The notes: generated by a model not told the origin, from the letters alone. A DNA stretch of 64,000 nucleotides from Azospirillum sp. TSA2s (GCF_004923315.1 NZ_CP039650.1:2257501-2321500); one strand, 5' to 3'; counted from the first letter of the stretch, positions 45,016 through 55,172 are shown. Numbers and translations: made by a program.

Positions 45016-45098
45016 CGTCATTCCCGCGAAGGCGGGAATCCAGTCTGTTCAGGCGCTTGCATCGAAAACTCTGGTTCCCCGCATCCGCGGGGATGACG
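45016..45098. repeat. mirrored REP-like repeat pair
   Basis: Two 28-base units in opposite orientation: 45016-45043 (starting CGTCATTCCCGCG) and 45071-45098 (whose complement starts CGTCATCCCCGCG), identical at 23 of 28 positions. Each folds into its own hairpin (8-base stem on the left, 7-base on the right), and one base pair differs by a compensating T-A to C-G change. The two also pair with each other. This resembles dispersed proteobacterial REP elements of the TTCCCGCGAAGGCGGGAA type. Confidence 0.75.
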
Positions 45099-45170
45099 TC
45101 CGATAAAGTGCGACTCCGGTACGGCAGGCGCCGCGCAAGCCGTGACCGCTGCCGTCAATCCACCTTGGAC

Positions 45171-46457
45171 TCAATCCACCTTGGCGTGCGCGATGGCTTC
45201 GCGGACGCTGACGCCCTTGCGCATGATGTTGTCGACCGCGCGGCCCTGGACCAGATTGATCCCCATCTTGTGGGCATAGACCAAGCTTGTCACGCTGTCG
45301 CAGCGTGCCAGGATGAACTTGCAGCGGTCCTGCTCGGCGATGCGCTCGCGGAAATACTTCTCGAACTGCGGGTCCATCTCCAGCATGTCGTTGGACCAGA
45401 AGATCTTGGCATAATCGGCGTTCAGATATTCCAGATCGAAGTTCGTCACCCAGAACGGGTTCAAGCCGTCGACAGCGATCTGGTACCGGCGGTCCTGTGC
45501 GAACTCCACCACCTCATTGAACAGCGACAGATTCTCGATCAGGTCGCCCTTCGATACCTCGAGCACCACCTGCCCGCGGAAATCGATCGGCAGCCGCTCG
45601 TCGAACTTCACGAAGCCGGTGGAAATGACGGTCGACAGGTTGATGTTGATGCCGATCCGCCGCCCGCGCATGAAGCTCAGGCCATGGTTCAGCGCGCGAA
45701 GCACCGACTGGTCGAGATTGGCGGTGAAGTAGTTGAACAGCCACTTGTTGGCGGTGATGTCGTAATCGGGGCACAGCCGCTCCTGGAGCAGCTTGATGGA
45801 GATGTAGAGTTCATAATACTCCATCTCCGCATCGCCGCCGCCGATGTTGGCGATGCCCTGGTTGAACAGAAAGGGCGACAGGTCGAACATCTGCATCGAG
45901 CGTTCGAGCTTGCCCAATTCTTCCAGCGTGATAGGCGGCTTGGTCTCGGTGACGTGTTGCCCGGTCTCGTTCGCCTGCAGTTCTTCGATGAAACGGATGA
46001 CGTTGATGAAGTTCAACGCCAGTTCCATGATCGAATAAAGCGAATATTCCTTGTAGGGGTTCGGCCCGGTCAGCGTCGTCTTCGACAGGAAGACCTGTTC
46101 CACCGTCTGGCAGACGTCGGTGACGCCGGTCAGCTTCAGCCCCTTGTAGAGGACGATGACATCGCCGTTGGAAATGTTGAAGGACTGCAGATAGGAGGCC
46201 TTGGTCGCCAGTTCCTGGATGATGGAGCGGACCATCATCTGGCTGGTCGGATCGCGGTCCTTCAGAAGCGACAGATGCATGTGGATCAGCCGCATGCCCT
46301 GCAATTCGTTCTTCGCCGACCGCAGCAGGTTCAGGAGCTTGTCGTTGTCGAATTCCGGCTTCTGGTCCTTGGCGGCGGCGACGGCGGCCTGCTTTTCCGT
46401 GGTGGAAAGCCGGACACGGTCCCGTCCCAGAGGTGGTCTGCCGCCAAACCTGCTCAT
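45171..46457 (-). CDS. degenerate EAL-domain protein
   Basis: A 428-residue soluble protein. The C-terminal 250 residues follow the EAL phosphodiesterase fold (ININLSTVISTGFVKFDERL, VVLEVSKGDLIENLSLFNEV, YQIAVDGLNPFW), but the EAL signature itself and the DDFG-type metal site (here AVDGLNPF) are changed, so catalysis is unlikely. The N-terminal part (about 1-170) is helical and conserved-looking without a known domain. It may bind c-di-GMP or a protein partner. The ATG at 46457 was chosen from AAGG just upstream; longer reading to 46595 is basic low-complexity. It is preceded by an AT-containing control region and followed by the REP pair. Confidence 0.78.
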   Translation of the reverse strand: MSRFGGRPPLGRDRVRLSTTEKQAAVAAAKDQKPEFDNDKLLNLLRSAKNELQGMRLIHMHLSLLKDRDPTSQMMVRSIIQELATKASYLQSFNISNGDVIVLYKGLKLTGVTDVCQTVEQVFLSKTTLTGPNPYKEYSLYSIMELALNFINVIRFIEELQANETGQHVTETKPPITLEELGKLERSMQMFDLSPFLFNQGIANIGGGDAEMEYYELYISIKLLQERLCPDYDITANKWLFNYFTANLDQSVLRALNHGLSFMRGRRIGININLSTVISTGFVKFDERLPIDFRGQVVLEVSKGDLIENLSLFNEVVEFAQDRRYQIAVDGLNPFWVTNFDLEYLNADYAKIFWSNDMLEMDPQFEKYFRERIAEQDRCKFILARCDSVTSLVYAHKMGINLVQGRAVDNIMRKGVSVREAIAHAKVD

Positions 46458-46741
46458 ACCTTGCTCACTCCCACAACAAGCGTCACGCCTGCCAACCACC
46501 CGTGTCTTCGGCCACTCGTTGTCCGGCAGCCTTTCTCTTTGCGTCCGGGCGCTTCCGCCCGGCCGTCTCCGGCGGCCCGCGAACCGGCCGGGCATGCCTG
46601 ATCCGTCCGATCCTACGAAGCCGAACCGATCTTAACGGTAACTTTCTTTAAAAAGCCCTTAAGGCTAAAGTCCGGGCGCAGGAGGCACCCGGACCGCCGC
46701 AAAAGGCGCCGCAATCATCGAAGCGACGCCATCCGAAAAGG

Positions 46742-47932
46742 TCAAGTTTCGGATTCGGCCGAATCGGTCGTCTGGCGCGGTTCGCCAGCAGGAACGATGC
46801 GGACGCGACGGTCTATGACCGCAAGTCCGATCTTCCCGTGCTTCAATGCGAGCGCATCATTGCCGAACAGTTCGCGACGCCAGCCCTGCATCGCCGGAAT
46901 CTCTGCCCGATCATCGGCCGCCAACGCCTCCAGATCGGATGAGGACGCCACCAACTTCGCCGCGACATTGTTCTCGTCGCACTTCATCTTCAGAAGCACG
47001 CGCAACAATTCGACGATCGGTTGCAATCCGGGCGGCGGTTCCTCGCGCGGTTCGACGCGGGGCAGGGCGCTGTCCGGCAGGTCCAGCCCCGCCTGCACCG
47101 CGGCCAGCACGTCGGCGCCCTGGCGTCCCTCGGCGAAGCCGCGGCCCAGTCCGCGGGTGCGGGCGAGGTCGTCGACGGTGGTCGGCGCGTGGGCGGCGAT
47201 CTCCAGCAGCGCCTCGTCGCGCAGCACGCGGGAGCGCGGCTGGTCGCGGCGCTGGGCCTCGCGCTCGCGCCATGCCGCGAGCTCCTTCAGGATGGCCATG
47301 AAGCGCGGCTTGTTGGTCCGCACCTTCAGCCGCATGTAGGAGCTTTCCGGATCGACCTGATAGGTCGCCGGGTCGGTCAGGATCGCCATCTCCTCTTCCA
47401 GCCAGTGCGAGCGGCCGGAACGGGCGAGACGGCGCTTCAGCTTCTCATAGGCCGGGCGCAGGTGGATGACGTCGGACAGGGCGTAGGTCAGCTGGCGGTC
47501 GGTCAGCGGCCGGTGCGACCAGTCGGTGAAGCGGCTGGACTTGTCGATGCGGGCGCCGGCCAGCTTGGTCACCAGCGTCTCGTAGCCGACGCTCTCGCCG
47601 AAGCCGCAGACCATCGCCGCGACCTGGGTGTCGAACAGCGGATGCGGGATCTGGCCGGACAGGTGCCAGAAGATCTCCACATCCTGGCGAGCGGCGTGGA
47701 ACACCTTCAGCACCGACGGGTCGCTCATCAGCGCGAACAGCGGCGCCAGGTCGATGCCTTCGGCCAGCGGGTCGATGGCGACCGCGCCGTCGGGCCCGCC
47801 GACCTGCACGAGGCACAGTTGCGGCCAATAGGTCTTTTCCCGCAGGAACTCGGTGTCGACCGTGATGTACTCGGCCCCTGCCAGCGACTGACAGAAGGCC
47901 TGAAGGGCGTCGGTTGTCGTGATGAGCGTCAT
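46742..47932 (-). CDS. rnd: ribonuclease D
   Basis: RNase D trims tRNA 3' ends. The 396-residue product has the DEDD exonuclease core: Asp26 and Glu28 in ITVDTEFLRE, HAARQDVEIF, FDTQVAAM and YALSDVIHLRPAYEKL, followed by an HRDC domain (about 210-290). A longer reading to 48001 exists, but the family begins at the ATG at 47932 (GAAGC upstream). It is divergent from aspS by 343 bases. Confidence 0.93.
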   Translation of the reverse strand: MTLITTTDALQAFCQSLAGAEYITVDTEFLREKTYWPQLCLVQVGGPDGAVAIDPLAEGIDLAPLFALMSDPSVLKVFHAARQDVEIFWHLSGQIPHPLFDTQVAAMVCGFGESVGYETLVTKLAGARIDKSSRFTDWSHRPLTDRQLTYALSDVIHLRPAYEKLKRRLARSGRSHWLEEEMAILTDPATYQVDPESSYMRLKVRTNKPRFMAILKELAAWREREAQRRDQPRSRVLRDEALLEIAAHAPTTVDDLARTRGLGRGFAEGRQGADVLAAVQAGLDLPDSALPRVEPREEPPPGLQPIVELLRVLLKMKCDENNVAAKLVASSSDLEALAADDRAEIPAMQGWRRELFGNDALALKHGKIGLAVIDRRVRIVPAGEPRQTTDSAESET

Positions 47933-48275
47933 GGTTGCTTCATACACGACCGTGCGGGTGCGCGAAAGTCCGCCGACGCGCGGAGCCGATGCGCGTTGCA
48001 AAAGGATATGTCGGGCGGGCGGCGGGCCGGATTTTCCCGCTCCACTTATCCCGCGGCCAAGGCGGTGTTAAACTGCGGTCCGGCAGCCGGCCTGCCGGCG
48101 GATGGAACGGTTGAACAGGGTGGCCCAGGATGTTTCAAACCGTTCCAAACGTTCCATCCGGGCTCCCGCCGCACTGCGCTGCACCCTATCGCGGCTTGAC
48201 TTTCGCGCGCGTCCGGTGTGGTGTGTCGAACCGCTTTTTCCGCCGGAATCCGCCCTTTTCAAGGTGTTTCGACCC
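47933..48275. other. divergent intergenic region between rnd and aspS
   Basis: A 343-base control region. It holds the inverted repeat at 48104-48146 (listed separately) and TTGACT near 48197-48202 as a possible aspS -35, without a clear -10. The aspS open frame continues through much of it, but that part (from 48102) is not aspartyl-tRNA-synthetase sequence. Confidence 0.4.
48104..48146 (+). repeat. inverted repeat upstream of aspS
   Basis: GGAACGGTTGAACA (48104-48117) is mirrored by TGTTTCAAACCGTTCC (48131-48146), pairing over about 13 bases with small bulges. A further AACGTTCC follows at 48148-48155. It lies 130-170 bases before the aspS ATG and could be a leader hairpin or operator. Confidence 0.5.
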
Positions 48276-50102
48276 ATGCACCCCTACCGCACGCACACCT
48301 GCGGCCAGCTTCGTGAAGAGAATGCCGGTGAAACCGTCCGCCTGTCGGGCTGGATGAACCGGAAGCGCGACCATGGACAGCTGCTGTTCATCGACCTGCG
48401 CGACCATTACGGCCTGACGCAGTGCGTGGTCGATACCTCCAACCCGGCCTTCGAGGTCGCCAACCGGCTGAAGCTGGAATCGGTCATCACCGTCACCGGC
48501 AAGGTGGTGAAGCGCACGGCCGAGACCATCAACGACAAGCTGCCCACCGGCCGCATCGAACTGCAGATCGCCGAGCTGACCGTGGAAGGCGAGGCGGAGC
48601 AGATTCCGCTGCAGGTCAACCAGGACACCGATGCCGGCGAGGACGTGCGCCTGCGCTACCGCTTCCTCGATCTGCGCCGCGAGCGCATCCACGAGAACAT
48701 CATGCTGCGTTCGCGCGTGATCGCCTCGGCGCGCCGCCGCATGATCGACCAGGGCTTCACCGAGTTCCAGACGCCGATCCTTACCGCCTCCTCGCCCGAA
48801 GGCGCGCGTGACTATCTGGTGCCCAGCCGCAACCATCCCGGCAAGTTCTACGCCCTGCCGCAGGCGCCGCAGCAGTTCAAGCAGCTGCTGATGGTCGCCG
48901 GCTTCGACCGCTACTTCCAGATCGCCCCCTGCTTCCGCGACGAGGACGCCCGCGCCGACCGCAGCCCGGGCGAGTTCTACCAGCTCGATTTCGAGATGTC
49001 CTTCGTCACCCAGGAAGACGTCTTCGCCGCCATCGAGCCGGTGCTGCACGGCATCTTCGAAGAGTTCGGCGGTTTCCGCCGCGAGTCGAAGCCGGTCATC
49101 GACGGGCTGCCCTTCCGCCGCATCTCCTTCGCCGAATCGATGCTGAAGTACGGCAACGACAAGCCGGACCTGCGCAACCCGCTGGTCATCACCGACGTGA
49201 CCGAGGTGTTCAAGCGCGACGACGTGGAATTCCGCGCCTTCAAGCAGACGCTGGAGAAGGGCGGCGTCGTCCGCGCCATCCGCGCCCCGAAGGTCTCCGA
49301 TCGTCCGCGCAGCTTCTTCGACAAGCTGAACGACTGGGCCCGCGGTCTCGGCGCCCCCGGCCTCGGCTACATCGTCATGGAAGCCGGTGGCGGCAAGGGT
49401 CCGATCGCCAAGTTCGTACCGGAGGCGGCGCAAGCCCAACTGCGTGAGCTGGCCGGTCTCGAGGACGGCGACGCGATCTTCTTCGTCTGCGATCAGGTGG
49501 GCCCGGCGGCCAAGCTGGCCGGCCTCGCCCGCACCCGCATCGGCGAGGAACTGGACCTGATCGAGAAGAACGCCTTCCGCTTCTGCTGGATTGTCGACTT
49601 CCCGATGTACGAGCTGGACGAGGAGACCAACAAGGTCATCTTCAGCCACAACCCGTTCTCCATGCCCCAGGGCGGCCTGAAGGCGCTGGAGACGATGAAC
49701 CCGCTCGACATCAAGGCCTACCAGTACGACATCGTCTGCAACGGCGTCGAACTGTCCTCCGGCGCCATCCGTAATCACCTGCCGGAGGTGATGTACAAGG
49801 CCTTCGAGATCGCCGGCTATCCGCCGGAGGAGCTGGAAGCCCGATTCGGCGGCATGCTGAGCGCGTTCAAGCTGGGTGCCCCGCCGCACGGGGGTTCGGC
49901 CCCGGGCATCGACCGCATCGTCATGCTGCTGGCCGACGAGCCGAACATCCGCGAGGTCATCGCCTTCCCGCTGAACCAGCGCGCCGAAGATCTCCTGATG
50001 CAGGCCCCGGCGCCGGTCGACACCGCCCGTCTGAAGGAACTGCACCTGAAGCTCGACCTGCCGAAGCCGAAGGTCGCCGCCCCGTCTGCGCCGCAGGCGT
50101 AA
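48276..50102 (+). CDS. aspS: aspartyl-tRNA synthetase
   Basis: AspRS charges tRNA-Asp (and in many alphaproteobacteria also tRNA-Asn). The 608-residue product has the N-terminal OB-fold anticodon domain ([20 protein letters not shown]), class II motif 2 ([20 protein letters not shown]), the bacterial GAD insertion and motif 3 ([20 protein letters not shown]). The family start [12 protein letters not shown] is at 48276 with AAGGTG upstream. A strong terminator follows. Confidence 0.96.
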   Translation: MHPYRTHTCGQLREENAGETVRLSGWMNRKRDHGQLLFIDLRDHYGLTQCVVDTSNPAFEVANRLKLESVITVTGKVVKRTAETINDKLPTGRIELQIAELTVEGEAEQIPLQVNQDTDAGEDVRLRYRFLDLRRERIHENIMLRSRVIASARRRMIDQGFTEFQTPILTASSPEGARDYLVPSRNHPGKFYALPQAPQQFKQLLMVAGFDRYFQIAPCFRDEDARADRSPGEFYQLDFEMSFVTQEDVFAAIEPVLHGIFEEFGGFRRESKPVIDGLPFRRISFAESMLKYGNDKPDLRNPLVITDVTEVFKRDDVEFRAFKQTLEKGGVVRAIRAPKVSDRPRSFFDKLNDWARGLGAPGLGYIVMEAGGGKGPIAKFVPEAAQAQLRELAGLEDGDAIFFVCDQVGPAAKLAGLARTRIGEELDLIEKNAFRFCWIVDFPMYELDEETNKVIFSHNPFSMPQGGLKALETMNPLDIKAYQYDIVCNGVELSSGAIRNHLPEVMYKAFEIAGYPPEELEARFGGMLSAFKLGAPPHGGSAPGIDRIVMLLADEPNIREVIAFPLNQRAEDLLMQAPAPVDTARLKELHLKLDLPKPKVAAPSAPQA

Positions 50103-50135
50103 AGGAACTTTCATCGGTCCTTGGCGGTTTGCTGA

Positions 50136-50172
50136 AAAGGCCATTCGGACGCTGGTCCGGGTGGCCTTTTTC
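50136..50172 (+). terminator. intrinsic terminator of aspS
   Basis: AAAAGGCCA pairs with TGGCCTTTTT, and inside it CGGAC pairs with GTCCG around a GCTG loop, followed by T residues. It lies 34 bases after the stop. Confidence 0.88.
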
Positions 50173-50174
50173 CT

Positions 50175-50203
50175 TGTCAACATGCGCGTGCGGGGCTATG
50201 TAA
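50175..50203 (+). promoter_or_regulatory. candidate promoter for rpsB
   Basis: TTGTCA (50175-50180, 5/6) and TATGTA (50198-50203, weak) with a 17-base spacer, right after the aspS terminator. A leader of about 135 bases before the rpsB ATG would result, long enough for S2-mediated control. Confidence 0.35.
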
Positions 50204-50343
50204 GCGCCGTCGTCAAAACCTCACGCGGGCTGGCGGACCCTCGGTTTTACTCCGATGGCCCGATCCGGTGTCTTCAGCCATGGTTTCCATGCGCTGTCGA
50301 CAATGCCCGCGGCGGAGCAACCGGAAAAAGGGATTTTTTCCAC

Positions 50344-51126
50344 ATGACCATGCCCACCTTCACCATGCGCCAGCTGCTGGAAGCCGGTGTCCACTTCGGT
50401 CACCACACCCGCCGCTGGAACCCGAAGATGAACCAGTACATCTTCGGCGTCCGCAATGGCGTGCACATCATCGACCTCGAGCAGACCGTCCCGATGCTGC
50501 ACCGCGCCCTGCAGGCCGTGCGTGACGTCGTCGCCGGCGGCGGCCGCGTCCTGTTCGTCGGCACCAAGCGCCAGGCCCAGGAGCGCATTGCCGAGGCTGC
50601 CGCCAAGTGCGGTCAGTACTACGTCAACCACCGCTGGCTCGGCGGCATGCTGACCAACTGGAAGACGATCTCCCAGTCGATCAAGCGCCTGCGCGAGATG
50701 GAAGAGCGTCTGGGTGGCGACACCTCGGGCCTGACCAAGCGCGAAGTGCTGGAGCTGACCCGCGAGCGCGACAAGCTGGAGCGTGCGCTGGGCGGCATCA
50801 AGGAGATGGGCGGCCTCCCGGACGTCATCTTCATCATCGACACCAACAAGGAGTCGATCGCGGTCAAGGAAGCCAACAAGCTGGGCATCCCGGTCATCGC
50901 GGTCCTCGACAGCAACTCCGATCCGGACGGCGTGGCCTTCCCGATCCCCGGCAACGACGACGCGCTGCGCGCCATCGAGCTGTACTGCGACCTGACGGTC
51001 GGCGCCGTGCTTGACGGCCTGCAGGCCGAGATGAGCGCCGCCGGCATCGACGTCGGCGCCGCCGAGGACGCCCCGGCCGAGCAGCTGCCGGAGGAAGAGA
51101 CCGCCGCCGAGACCGCCCAGGCCTGA
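50344..51126 (+). CDS. rpsB: 30S ribosomal protein S2
   Basis: S2 bridges the small-subunit head and body. The 260-residue product has [36 protein letters not shown] and [17 protein letters not shown], and an acidic Ala/Glu-rich C-terminal tail. AAGGGA precedes the ATG at 50344; a second ATG at 50350 is equally in frame. The open frame goes back to 50161 without S2 sequence. A terminator separates it from tsf, which probably allows partial read-through. Confidence 0.96.
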   Translation: MTMPTFTMRQLLEAGVHFGHHTRRWNPKMNQYIFGVRNGVHIIDLEQTVPMLHRALQAVRDVVAGGGRVLFVGTKRQAQERIAEAAAKCGQYYVNHRWLGGMLTNWKTISQSIKRLREMEERLGGDTSGLTKREVLELTRERDKLERALGGIKEMGGLPDVIFIIDTNKESIAVKEANKLGIPVIAVLDSNSDPDGVAFPIPGNDDALRAIELYCDLTVGAVLDGLQAEMSAAGIDVGAAEDAPAEQLPEEETAAETAQA

Positions 51127-51141
51127 CCCTGACGGTTCAAG

Positions 51142-51182
51142 GGCAGCCGGGCCTTATGACCTATGGCCCGGCTGCCTTTTTT
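51142..51182 (+). terminator. intrinsic terminator between rpsB and tsf
   Basis: A perfect 12-base stem, GGCAGCCGGGCC (51142-51153) with GGCCCGGCTGCC (51165-51176), an 11-base loop and six T residues. It may set the excess of S2 over EF-Ts. Confidence 0.92.
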
Positions 51183-51275
51183 ATGGGCTGGCTTTTTTCT
51201 GGGTTGCCACCCGTTTTGACTTTGTGACTCAATCCGATCCGCCTGCCGGATCGCTTGGAAGGAAGAGGGCGCAAC

Positions 51276-52208
51276 ATGGCCGAGATTACCGCCTCGCTCG
51301 TCAAGGAACTGCGCGAGAAGACCGGCGCGGGCATGATGGACTGCAAGAAGGCGCTGAACGAGACGCAGGGCGACCTCGAGGGCGCCGTCGACTGGCTGCG
51401 CAAGAAGGGCCTCGCCGCCGCTGCGAAGAAGTCGGGCCGCGTCGCCGCCGAGGGTCTGGTCGCCGTCGCCACCGCCGGCACCAAGGGTGCCGTCGTCGAG
51501 GTGAACGCCGAGACCGACTTCGTCGCCCGCAACGACAAGTTCCAGGCTTTCGCCGCCAAGGCCGCCGAGCTGGCGCTGACCTCTGCCGGCGACGTCGAGG
51601 CACTGAAGGCCGCCACCTATCCGGGCACCTCGCACACCGCCCAGGATGAGCTGACCAGCCTGATCGCCACCGTCGGCGAGAACATGAACCTGCGCCGCGC
51701 CGTCACCCTGTCGGTCTCGGCCGGTGTCGTCGTCAGCTACGTCCACTCGGCCATCGCGCCGGGCCTGGGCAAGATCGGCGTTCTGGTGGCTCTCGAGTCG
51801 ACCGGCGACACCGCCAAGCTGGCCGACCTCGGCAAGCAGATCGCCATGCACATCGCCGCTGCCCGCCCGGACGCGCTGGACATCGCCGATGTCGACAGCT
51901 CGTCGCTGGAGCGTGAGCGCAACGTGCTGGCCGAGCAGGCCCGCGCTTCGGGCAAGCCGGAGAACATCATCGAGAAGATGGTCGAAGGCCGCGTCCGCAA
52001 GTACTACGAGGAAGTCTGCCTGCTGGAGCAGACCTACGTGATCGACGGCGAGACCAAGGTCCGCAAGGTGGTGGAGAACGCCGCCAAGGACATCGGCGCT
52101 CCGGTCAAGGTCACGGCCTTTACCCGCTTCGCGCTGGGCGAGGGCATCGAGAAGGCCCAGTCGGACTTCGCCGCCGAGGTCGCTGCCGCTGCCGGCGGTC
52201 AGGGCTGA
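51276..52208 (+). CDS. tsf: elongation factor Ts
   Basis: EF-Ts exchanges GDP for GTP on EF-Tu. The 310-residue product has the UBA-like N terminus ([20 protein letters not shown]), the conserved TDFVARND motif and the C-terminal [10 protein letters not shown] segment. GGAAGGAAGAGGG precedes the ATG at 51276; an ATG at 51255 is in frame but lies before this ribosome binding site. pyrH follows after 67 bases. Confidence 0.96.
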   Translation: MAEITASLVKELREKTGAGMMDCKKALNETQGDLEGAVDWLRKKGLAAAAKKSGRVAAEGLVAVATAGTKGAVVEVNAETDFVARNDKFQAFAAKAAELALTSAGDVEALKAATYPGTSHTAQDELTSLIATVGENMNLRRAVTLSVSAGVVVSYVHSAIAPGLGKIGVLVALESTGDTAKLADLGKQIAMHIAAARPDALDIADVDSSSLERERNVLAEQARASGKPENIIEKMVEGRVRKYYEEVCLLEQTYVIDGETKVRKVVENAAKDIGAPVKVTAFTRFALGEGIEKAQSDFAAEVAAAAGGQG

Positions 52209-52275
52209 GACCGGTAAGGTCGAACGCTAAAGGTCCGTACGCCGCATTCTGAAACAGCAAGGGAGCGTTCCCCCC

Positions 52276-53031
52276 ATGGTCGAAACCACCGGGACCACCG
52301 CGCCGGCCGAGGGCGTCCGCTACAAGCGCGTCCTCCTCAAGGTGTCGGGCGAAGCGCTGATGGGTCAGCGCGACTATGGTCTGGACCCGGAGATGGTGAA
52401 TCGCATCGCCAACGAGGTGAAGGCGGTCATCGGGCTTGGCGTCCAGGTCTGTCTGGTCATCGGCGGGGGGAACATCTTCCGGGGTGTGAAGGGTGCGGCG
52501 AGCGGCATGGAGCGTGCTTCGGCCGACTATATCGGCATGCTCGCCACCGTGATGAACGCGCTCTCGATGCAGAGCGCGCTCGAACGGATGGGCGTCAGCA
52601 CGCGGGTGCAGTCGGCCATTCCCATGGCGACGGTCTGCGAGCCCTATATCCGGCGCCGCGCCGTCCGCCACATGGAAAAGGGCCGGGTGGTGATTTTCGC
52701 CGCCGGCACCGGCAACCCCTTCTTCACCACCGACACCGCCGCGGCGCTGCGCGCGTCCGAAATGGGCTGTGACGGTCTGCTGAAGGGCACGCAGGTCGAT
52801 GGCGTCTATACCGCCGATCCGAAGAAGGATCCGACGGCGGAGCATTACGAACGCCTCACCTACATGGATGTCCTGACCAAGGATCTGCAGGTGATGGACG
52901 CTTCGGCGATCGCGCTGTCGCGCGAGAACCACATTCCCATTCTGGTCTTCTCGATCCACACGCCCGGCGCCTTCGCCGAAGTGATGCAGGGCCGTGGCAA
53001 GCACACCATCATAACGGAAGAAAGGGAGTAG
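52276..53031 (+). CDS. pyrH: uridylate kinase
   Basis: PyrH makes UDP from UMP as a hexamer with amino-acid-kinase fold. The 251-residue product shows [27 protein letters not shown], and [20 protein letters not shown]. An N-terminal extension of about 15 residues is slightly longer than usual. GGGAGCG precedes the ATG. frr begins five bases after the stop. Confidence 0.95.
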   Translation: MVETTGTTAPAEGVRYKRVLLKVSGEALMGQRDYGLDPEMVNRIANEVKAVIGLGVQVCLVIGGGNIFRGVKGAASGMERASADYIGMLATVMNALSMQSALERMGVSTRVQSAIPMATVCEPYIRRRAVRHMEKGRVVIFAAGTGNPFFTTDTAAALRASEMGCDGLLKGTQVDGVYTADPKKDPTAEHYERLTYMDVLTKDLQVMDASAIALSRENHIPILVFSIHTPGAFAEVMQGRGKHTIITEERE

Positions 53032-53035
53032 GCCC

Positions 53036-53593
53036 GTGGCTGCGCCCGACCTATCGGATCTGAAGCGCCGCATGGAAGGCGCGCTTGACTCGTTTCGCAA
53101 GGAACTGGGCGGTCTGCGCACCGGCCGCGCCTCGTCCAATCTGCTCGAACCGGTGATGGTGGAGGCCTATGGCAGCCGCATGCACCTGCGCGAGGTCGCG
53201 ACGGTCTCCGTTCCGGAGCCGCGCCTGATCTCGGTCCAGGTGTGGGACCGTGGCATGACCAAGGCGGTCGAGAAGGCCATCCGCGACAGCGGCCTGGGCC
53301 TGAACCCGCAGGCCGAAGGCCAGGTCATCCGCGTGCCGCTGCCCGATCTGACGCAGGAGCGCCGCGCCGAGCTGGCGAAGGTCGCCCACAAGTACGCCGA
53401 GCAGTGCCGCGTCGCCATCCGCAACATCCGTCGTGACGGCATGGACGGCCTGAAGAAGGCTGAGAAAGCCAGCGAGATCACCCAGGACGAGCACAAGGTC
53501 CAGGCGGACAAGGTGCAGGTGCTGACCGACCAGCACATCAAGCTGGTCGACGACTCGCTTGCGCAAAAAGAAAAGGAAATCATGCAGGTCTGA
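53036..53593 (+). CDS. frr: ribosome recycling factor
   Basis: RRF splits post-termination ribosomes with EF-G. The 185-residue product has the three-helix-bundle signature ELGGLRTGRASSNLLEPV and RIPLPDLTQERR-like VPLPDLTQERRAELAKV. It begins with GTG at 53036 after AAAGGGAG and is five bases downstream of pyrH; uppS begins seven bases after its stop, forming a tight operon. Confidence 0.96.
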   Translation: MAAPDLSDLKRRMEGALDSFRKELGGLRTGRASSNLLEPVMVEAYGSRMHLREVATVSVPEPRLISVQVWDRGMTKAVEKAIRDSGLGLNPQAEGQVIRVPLPDLTQERRAELAKVAHKYAEQCRVAIRNIRRDGMDGLKKAEKASEITQDEHKVQADKVQVLTDQHIKLVDDSLAQKEKEIMQV

Positions 53594-53599
53594 TCCGGA

Positions 53600-54340
53600 A
53601 TGCGCGACGCGGACGACAACCGGTCCAACACGGCCCCAGGGCATGTCGCCATCATCATGGATGGCAACGGGCGCTGGGCCAAGGCGCGTGGCCTGCCGCG
53701 CACCGCCGGTCACAAGAAGGGCGTGGACGCCGTCCGCCGCACCGTGGAAGCGGCGCGCGAACTTGGCATCGGCACTCTGACGATCTTCAGCTTCTCCTCG
53801 GAGAACTGGCGCCGGCCGGAGGAAGAGGTCAGCGACCTGATGGGTCTGCTGCGCTTCTACCTGCGCAGCGAAGTCGCCGAACTGCACCGGGCGGGCGTTC
53901 GCCTGCGGGTGATCGGCGACCGCACGCGGCTGTCGGAGGACATCAACCGGCTGATCGACAATGCCGAGGGCCTGACCCGCGACAACCGGGTGATGACGCT
54001 GGTGGTGGCTCTCAGCTACGGCTCGCGCCTGGAAATCGTCCATGCGGCTCGCCGGCTGGCGGAAGAAGTGGCGGCCGGTCGCCTGTCGCCTGAGGCCATT
54101 GACGAAGACGCGCTGTCGGCGCGGCTCTACACGGCCGACATACCCGACCCCGACCTGATCATCCGCACCAGCGGCGAGAAGCGGATCAGCAATTTCCTGC
54201 TGTGGCAGGCGGCCTATGCCGAGCTGGTCTTCGTCGATACGCTCTGGCCCGATTTCACCAAGCGCGATCTGGAGGCGGCGATTGAAGAGTTCCACCGACG
54301 GGAACGCCGCTTCGGCGCCACCACCGCCGGGTCCCGCTGA
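53600..54340 (+). CDS. uppS: undecaprenyl pyrophosphate synthase (isoprenyl transferase)
   Basis: UppS builds C55 lipid carrier from farnesyl and isopentenyl pyrophosphates. The 246-residue product contains HVAIIMDGNGRWAKARG with Asp21, FSFSSENWRRP and the C-terminal RTSGEKRISNFLLWQAAYAE motif, in which RTSGE binds pyrophosphate. It starts seven bases after frr and its 3' end overlaps the preferred cdsA start. Confidence 0.96.
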   Translation: MRDADDNRSNTAPGHVAIIMDGNGRWAKARGLPRTAGHKKGVDAVRRTVEAARELGIGTLTIFSFSSENWRRPEEEVSDLMGLLRFYLRSEVAELHRAGVRLRVIGDRTRLSEDINRLIDNAEGLTRDNRVMTLVVALSYGSRLEIVHAARRLAEEVAAGRLSPEAIDEDALSARLYTADIPDPDLIIRTSGEKRISNFLLWQAAYAELVFVDTLWPDFTKRDLEAAIEEFHRRERRFGATTAGSR

Positions 54341-55172
54341 CACGCCGGATTCGCTCGCAGTGCCGGCCAGGCCATCCAGGGCAGGGGACCTCAAGGTTCG
54401 TGTCCTGTCGGCATTGGTCATGGCGCCGGTCGTGCTGGGTGCCGTCTGGATTGGCGGCTGGGTGTTCCATGCCCTGATCGCCTTCGGATCGGTGGTCGCC
54501 GTATCCGAATGGACCAGCATCGTTCCCAGCGCCCGCCGCTTGCCGGCCCGCATCATGGCGGCGGTCGGCATCCTCGTGGCAGTGATGGCGCAGATCGCCG
54601 CCGGTCCGGCCGCAGGGCTGGGGGCGGCTGCAGCCTTCGCCGTTCTGACCGCCATTGTCGGTGGCGGCGCCGACCGCAACCTGCTCGGTTTTGGCGTGCT
54701 TTATGTCGCTGTCGGCATGGCCGGCCTGATGTGGCTGCGTGATCTGCCGGAGTCCGGGCTGTCGCTCTTCCTGTTCGTCCTCATTGCCATCTGGGCAACC
54801 GACATCGGGGCCTATGCCGCGGGCCGCAGCATAGGCGGGCCTAAGCTGGCGCCGCGCATCAGCCCCAAGAAGACCTGGGCCGGCCTGATCGGCGGCATGG
54901 CGTCTTCGGCGCTTTTCGGCTGGCTGGTGGCTCTGGCCTTCGGAGCGGCGCGCCCGGACATCGCTCTGGCGGTGGGCGCTGCCGTCGCCGTGGTCGGGCA
55001 AGCCGGCGACCTGTTCGAATCGGCGATCAAGCGGCGTTACAATGTGAAGGACAGCGGTCAGCTCATTCCCGGGCATGGCGGCATCCTCGACCGCATCGAC
55101 GGGCTTCTGGCCGCGGCCCCGGTGCTGGCCCTGTTTCACGCGGCCGTTGGATCGGTTCTGTCATGGTGGTGA
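54282..55172 (+). CDS. cdsA: phosphatidate cytidylyltransferase
   Basis: CdsA makes CDP-diacylglycerol for phospholipid synthesis. The product is a membrane protein with about eight hydrophobic segments and the signature [13 protein letters not shown] ... [20 protein letters not shown] ... [13 protein letters not shown]. The start is uncertain: the TTG at 54282 has GGAGG six bases upstream and overlaps uppS; a GTG at 54360 would give a shorter tail without a ribosome binding site. The proline-rich N-terminal extension from TTG is plausible but not conserved. It overlaps dxr by ten bases. Confidence 0.92.
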   Translation: MKSSTDGNAASAPPPPGPADTPDSLAVPARPSRAGDLKVRVLSALVMAPVVLGAVWIGGWVFHALIAFGSVVAVSEWTSIVPSARRLPARIMAAVGILVAVMAQIAAGPAAGLGAAAAFAVLTAIVGGGADRNLLGFGVLYVAVGMAGLMWLRDLPESGLSLFLFVLIAIWATDIGAYAAGRSIGGPKLAPRISPKKTWAGLIGGMASSALFGWLVALAFGAARPDIALAVGAAVAVVGQAGDLFESAIKRRYNVKDSGQLIPGHGGILDRIDGLLAAAPVLALFHAAVGSVLSWW

